From the NCBI GenBank assembly GCA_041228345.1, contig CP166131.1, positions 1,295,001 to 1,359,000 of the forward strand: a stretch of DNA of 64,000 bases, given 5' to 3'. Position numbers and translations under genes: made by a program. This stretch comes from Alphaproteobacteria bacterium LSUCC0396 (GTDB lineage Bacteria; Pseudomonadota; Alphaproteobacteria; Puniceispirillales; Puniceispirillaceae). Below the pieces are notes generated by a model. The model saw only the letters and a program-made list of their open reading frames with translations, had not been told where the DNA came from and searched no databases. Shown in pieces: positions 63,826 to 64,000 of this stretch. The number at the start of each line of letters is the position of its first letter. Position 1 is the stretch's first letter.

Positions 63826-64000
63826 ATGCACGCAGTCGCAATCCTGATAGATCAGATTATCAATCTCTATATTTGGACGTTGCTCGCCTATCTTGCAGCA
63901 GGCTGGTTGATCGCCTTCAAGATCATTAATCCATGGCAGCCGGCGGTGCGGATTATCATTGATATCCTGTCACGGATTCACGAACCACTATTGCGGCCAG
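63826..64000 (+). CDS. YggT family membrane protein (3' end outside window)
   Basis: 58 codons are visible before the edge: a first membrane span (LINLYIWTLLAYLAAGWLIA) and the YggT signature AFKIINPWQPAVRIIIDILS followed by RIHEPLLRP, which matches the family motif PLLRPIRR. YggT proteins are small two-span inner-membrane proteins linked to osmotic tolerance or cell division. A tiny start-stop frame (ATG AGC CAA TAG, 63812-63823) ends 2 bases before the ATG and may couple translation. Confidence 0.88.
   Translation, partial: MHAVAILIDQIINLYIWTLLAYLAAGWLIAFKIINPWQPAVRIIIDILSRIHEPLLRP

Overview
The window is a continuous stretch of chromosome from an alphaproteobacterium. The evidence is gene order as well as content: a RodZ-like gene, ispG, hisS, prfA, prmC and a DUF4167 gene run together; argD, argF and hslO form an operon; a BolA gene, a J-domain gene, cobS, cobT and rpmB are neighbours; lysyl-tRNA synthetase is class I; and groESL carries a CIRCE operator. 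Base composition is moderate and the genes are tightly packed. A marine SAR116-like relative is my best guess, but that is inference from content and style, not a measured placement.

Layout. 1-8.6 kb: an M23 peptidase cut by the window edge, a MOSC protein, then a minus-strand block (DUF4167, prmC, prfA, hisS, ispG, rodZ-like) covering translation termination, isoprenoid synthesis and cell shape. 8.8-22 kb: lysC, ubiG, DUF1178, secA, a periplasmic PpiC-type isomerase, argJ-mutT, a BioC/NDUFAF5-like methyltransferase, comF, grxC, a nitrilase-family amidase, accA and a XerC/D-type recombinase. 22-28.5 kb: a large exported protein of unknown function with a 45-residue membrane peptide encoded just before it, then aroK-aroB and a CNNM/CorC protein. 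28.5-33.5 kb: bolA, J-domain protein, cobS, cobT, rpmB and a ribbon-helix-helix protein. 33.5-45.7 kb: pyrD-lysS, a DinG/XPD-like helicase, groEL-groES, cox15, aspS and a betaine-homocysteine-type methyltransferase. 45.8-58 kb: DUF1289, a cysteine-free DJ-1-like protein, a Tat-exported dienelactone hydrolase, a CDGSH protein, tRNA-Gly(CCC), folE, trkH, a lipoprotein, hslO-argF-argD, a two-domain dCTP deaminase, an ABC-2 permease and recX. 58-64 kb: acs, a broken LuxR-type response regulator, a TPR plus beta-barrel outer-membrane protein resembling Slam, a SCO1 copper chaperone and the start of a yggT gene.

Most genes are housekeeping. I found no prophage, insertion sequence, CRISPR array or defence island. 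Three signals stand out. First, the window is full of short imperfect tandem duplications with 12-22 bp units. Each locus has its own unit sequence. Those inside genes (prmC, DUF4167, hslO) have units of 12 or 15 bp that keep the frame, while those between genes use any length, and several cover a stop or start codon (MOSC gene, recX, the nitrilase gene). Second, the response regulator gene at 60.3-61.0 kb has a good ribosome site and ATG but an in-frame TAG at codon 28, directly beside the Slam-like gene. Third, a 45-codon gene at 24.4 kb encodes a single-span membrane peptide that overlaps the start of the large exported protein.

Start codons were moved from the longest open frame to internal starts where a ribosome binding site or family length supported it; those choices are stated per gene.
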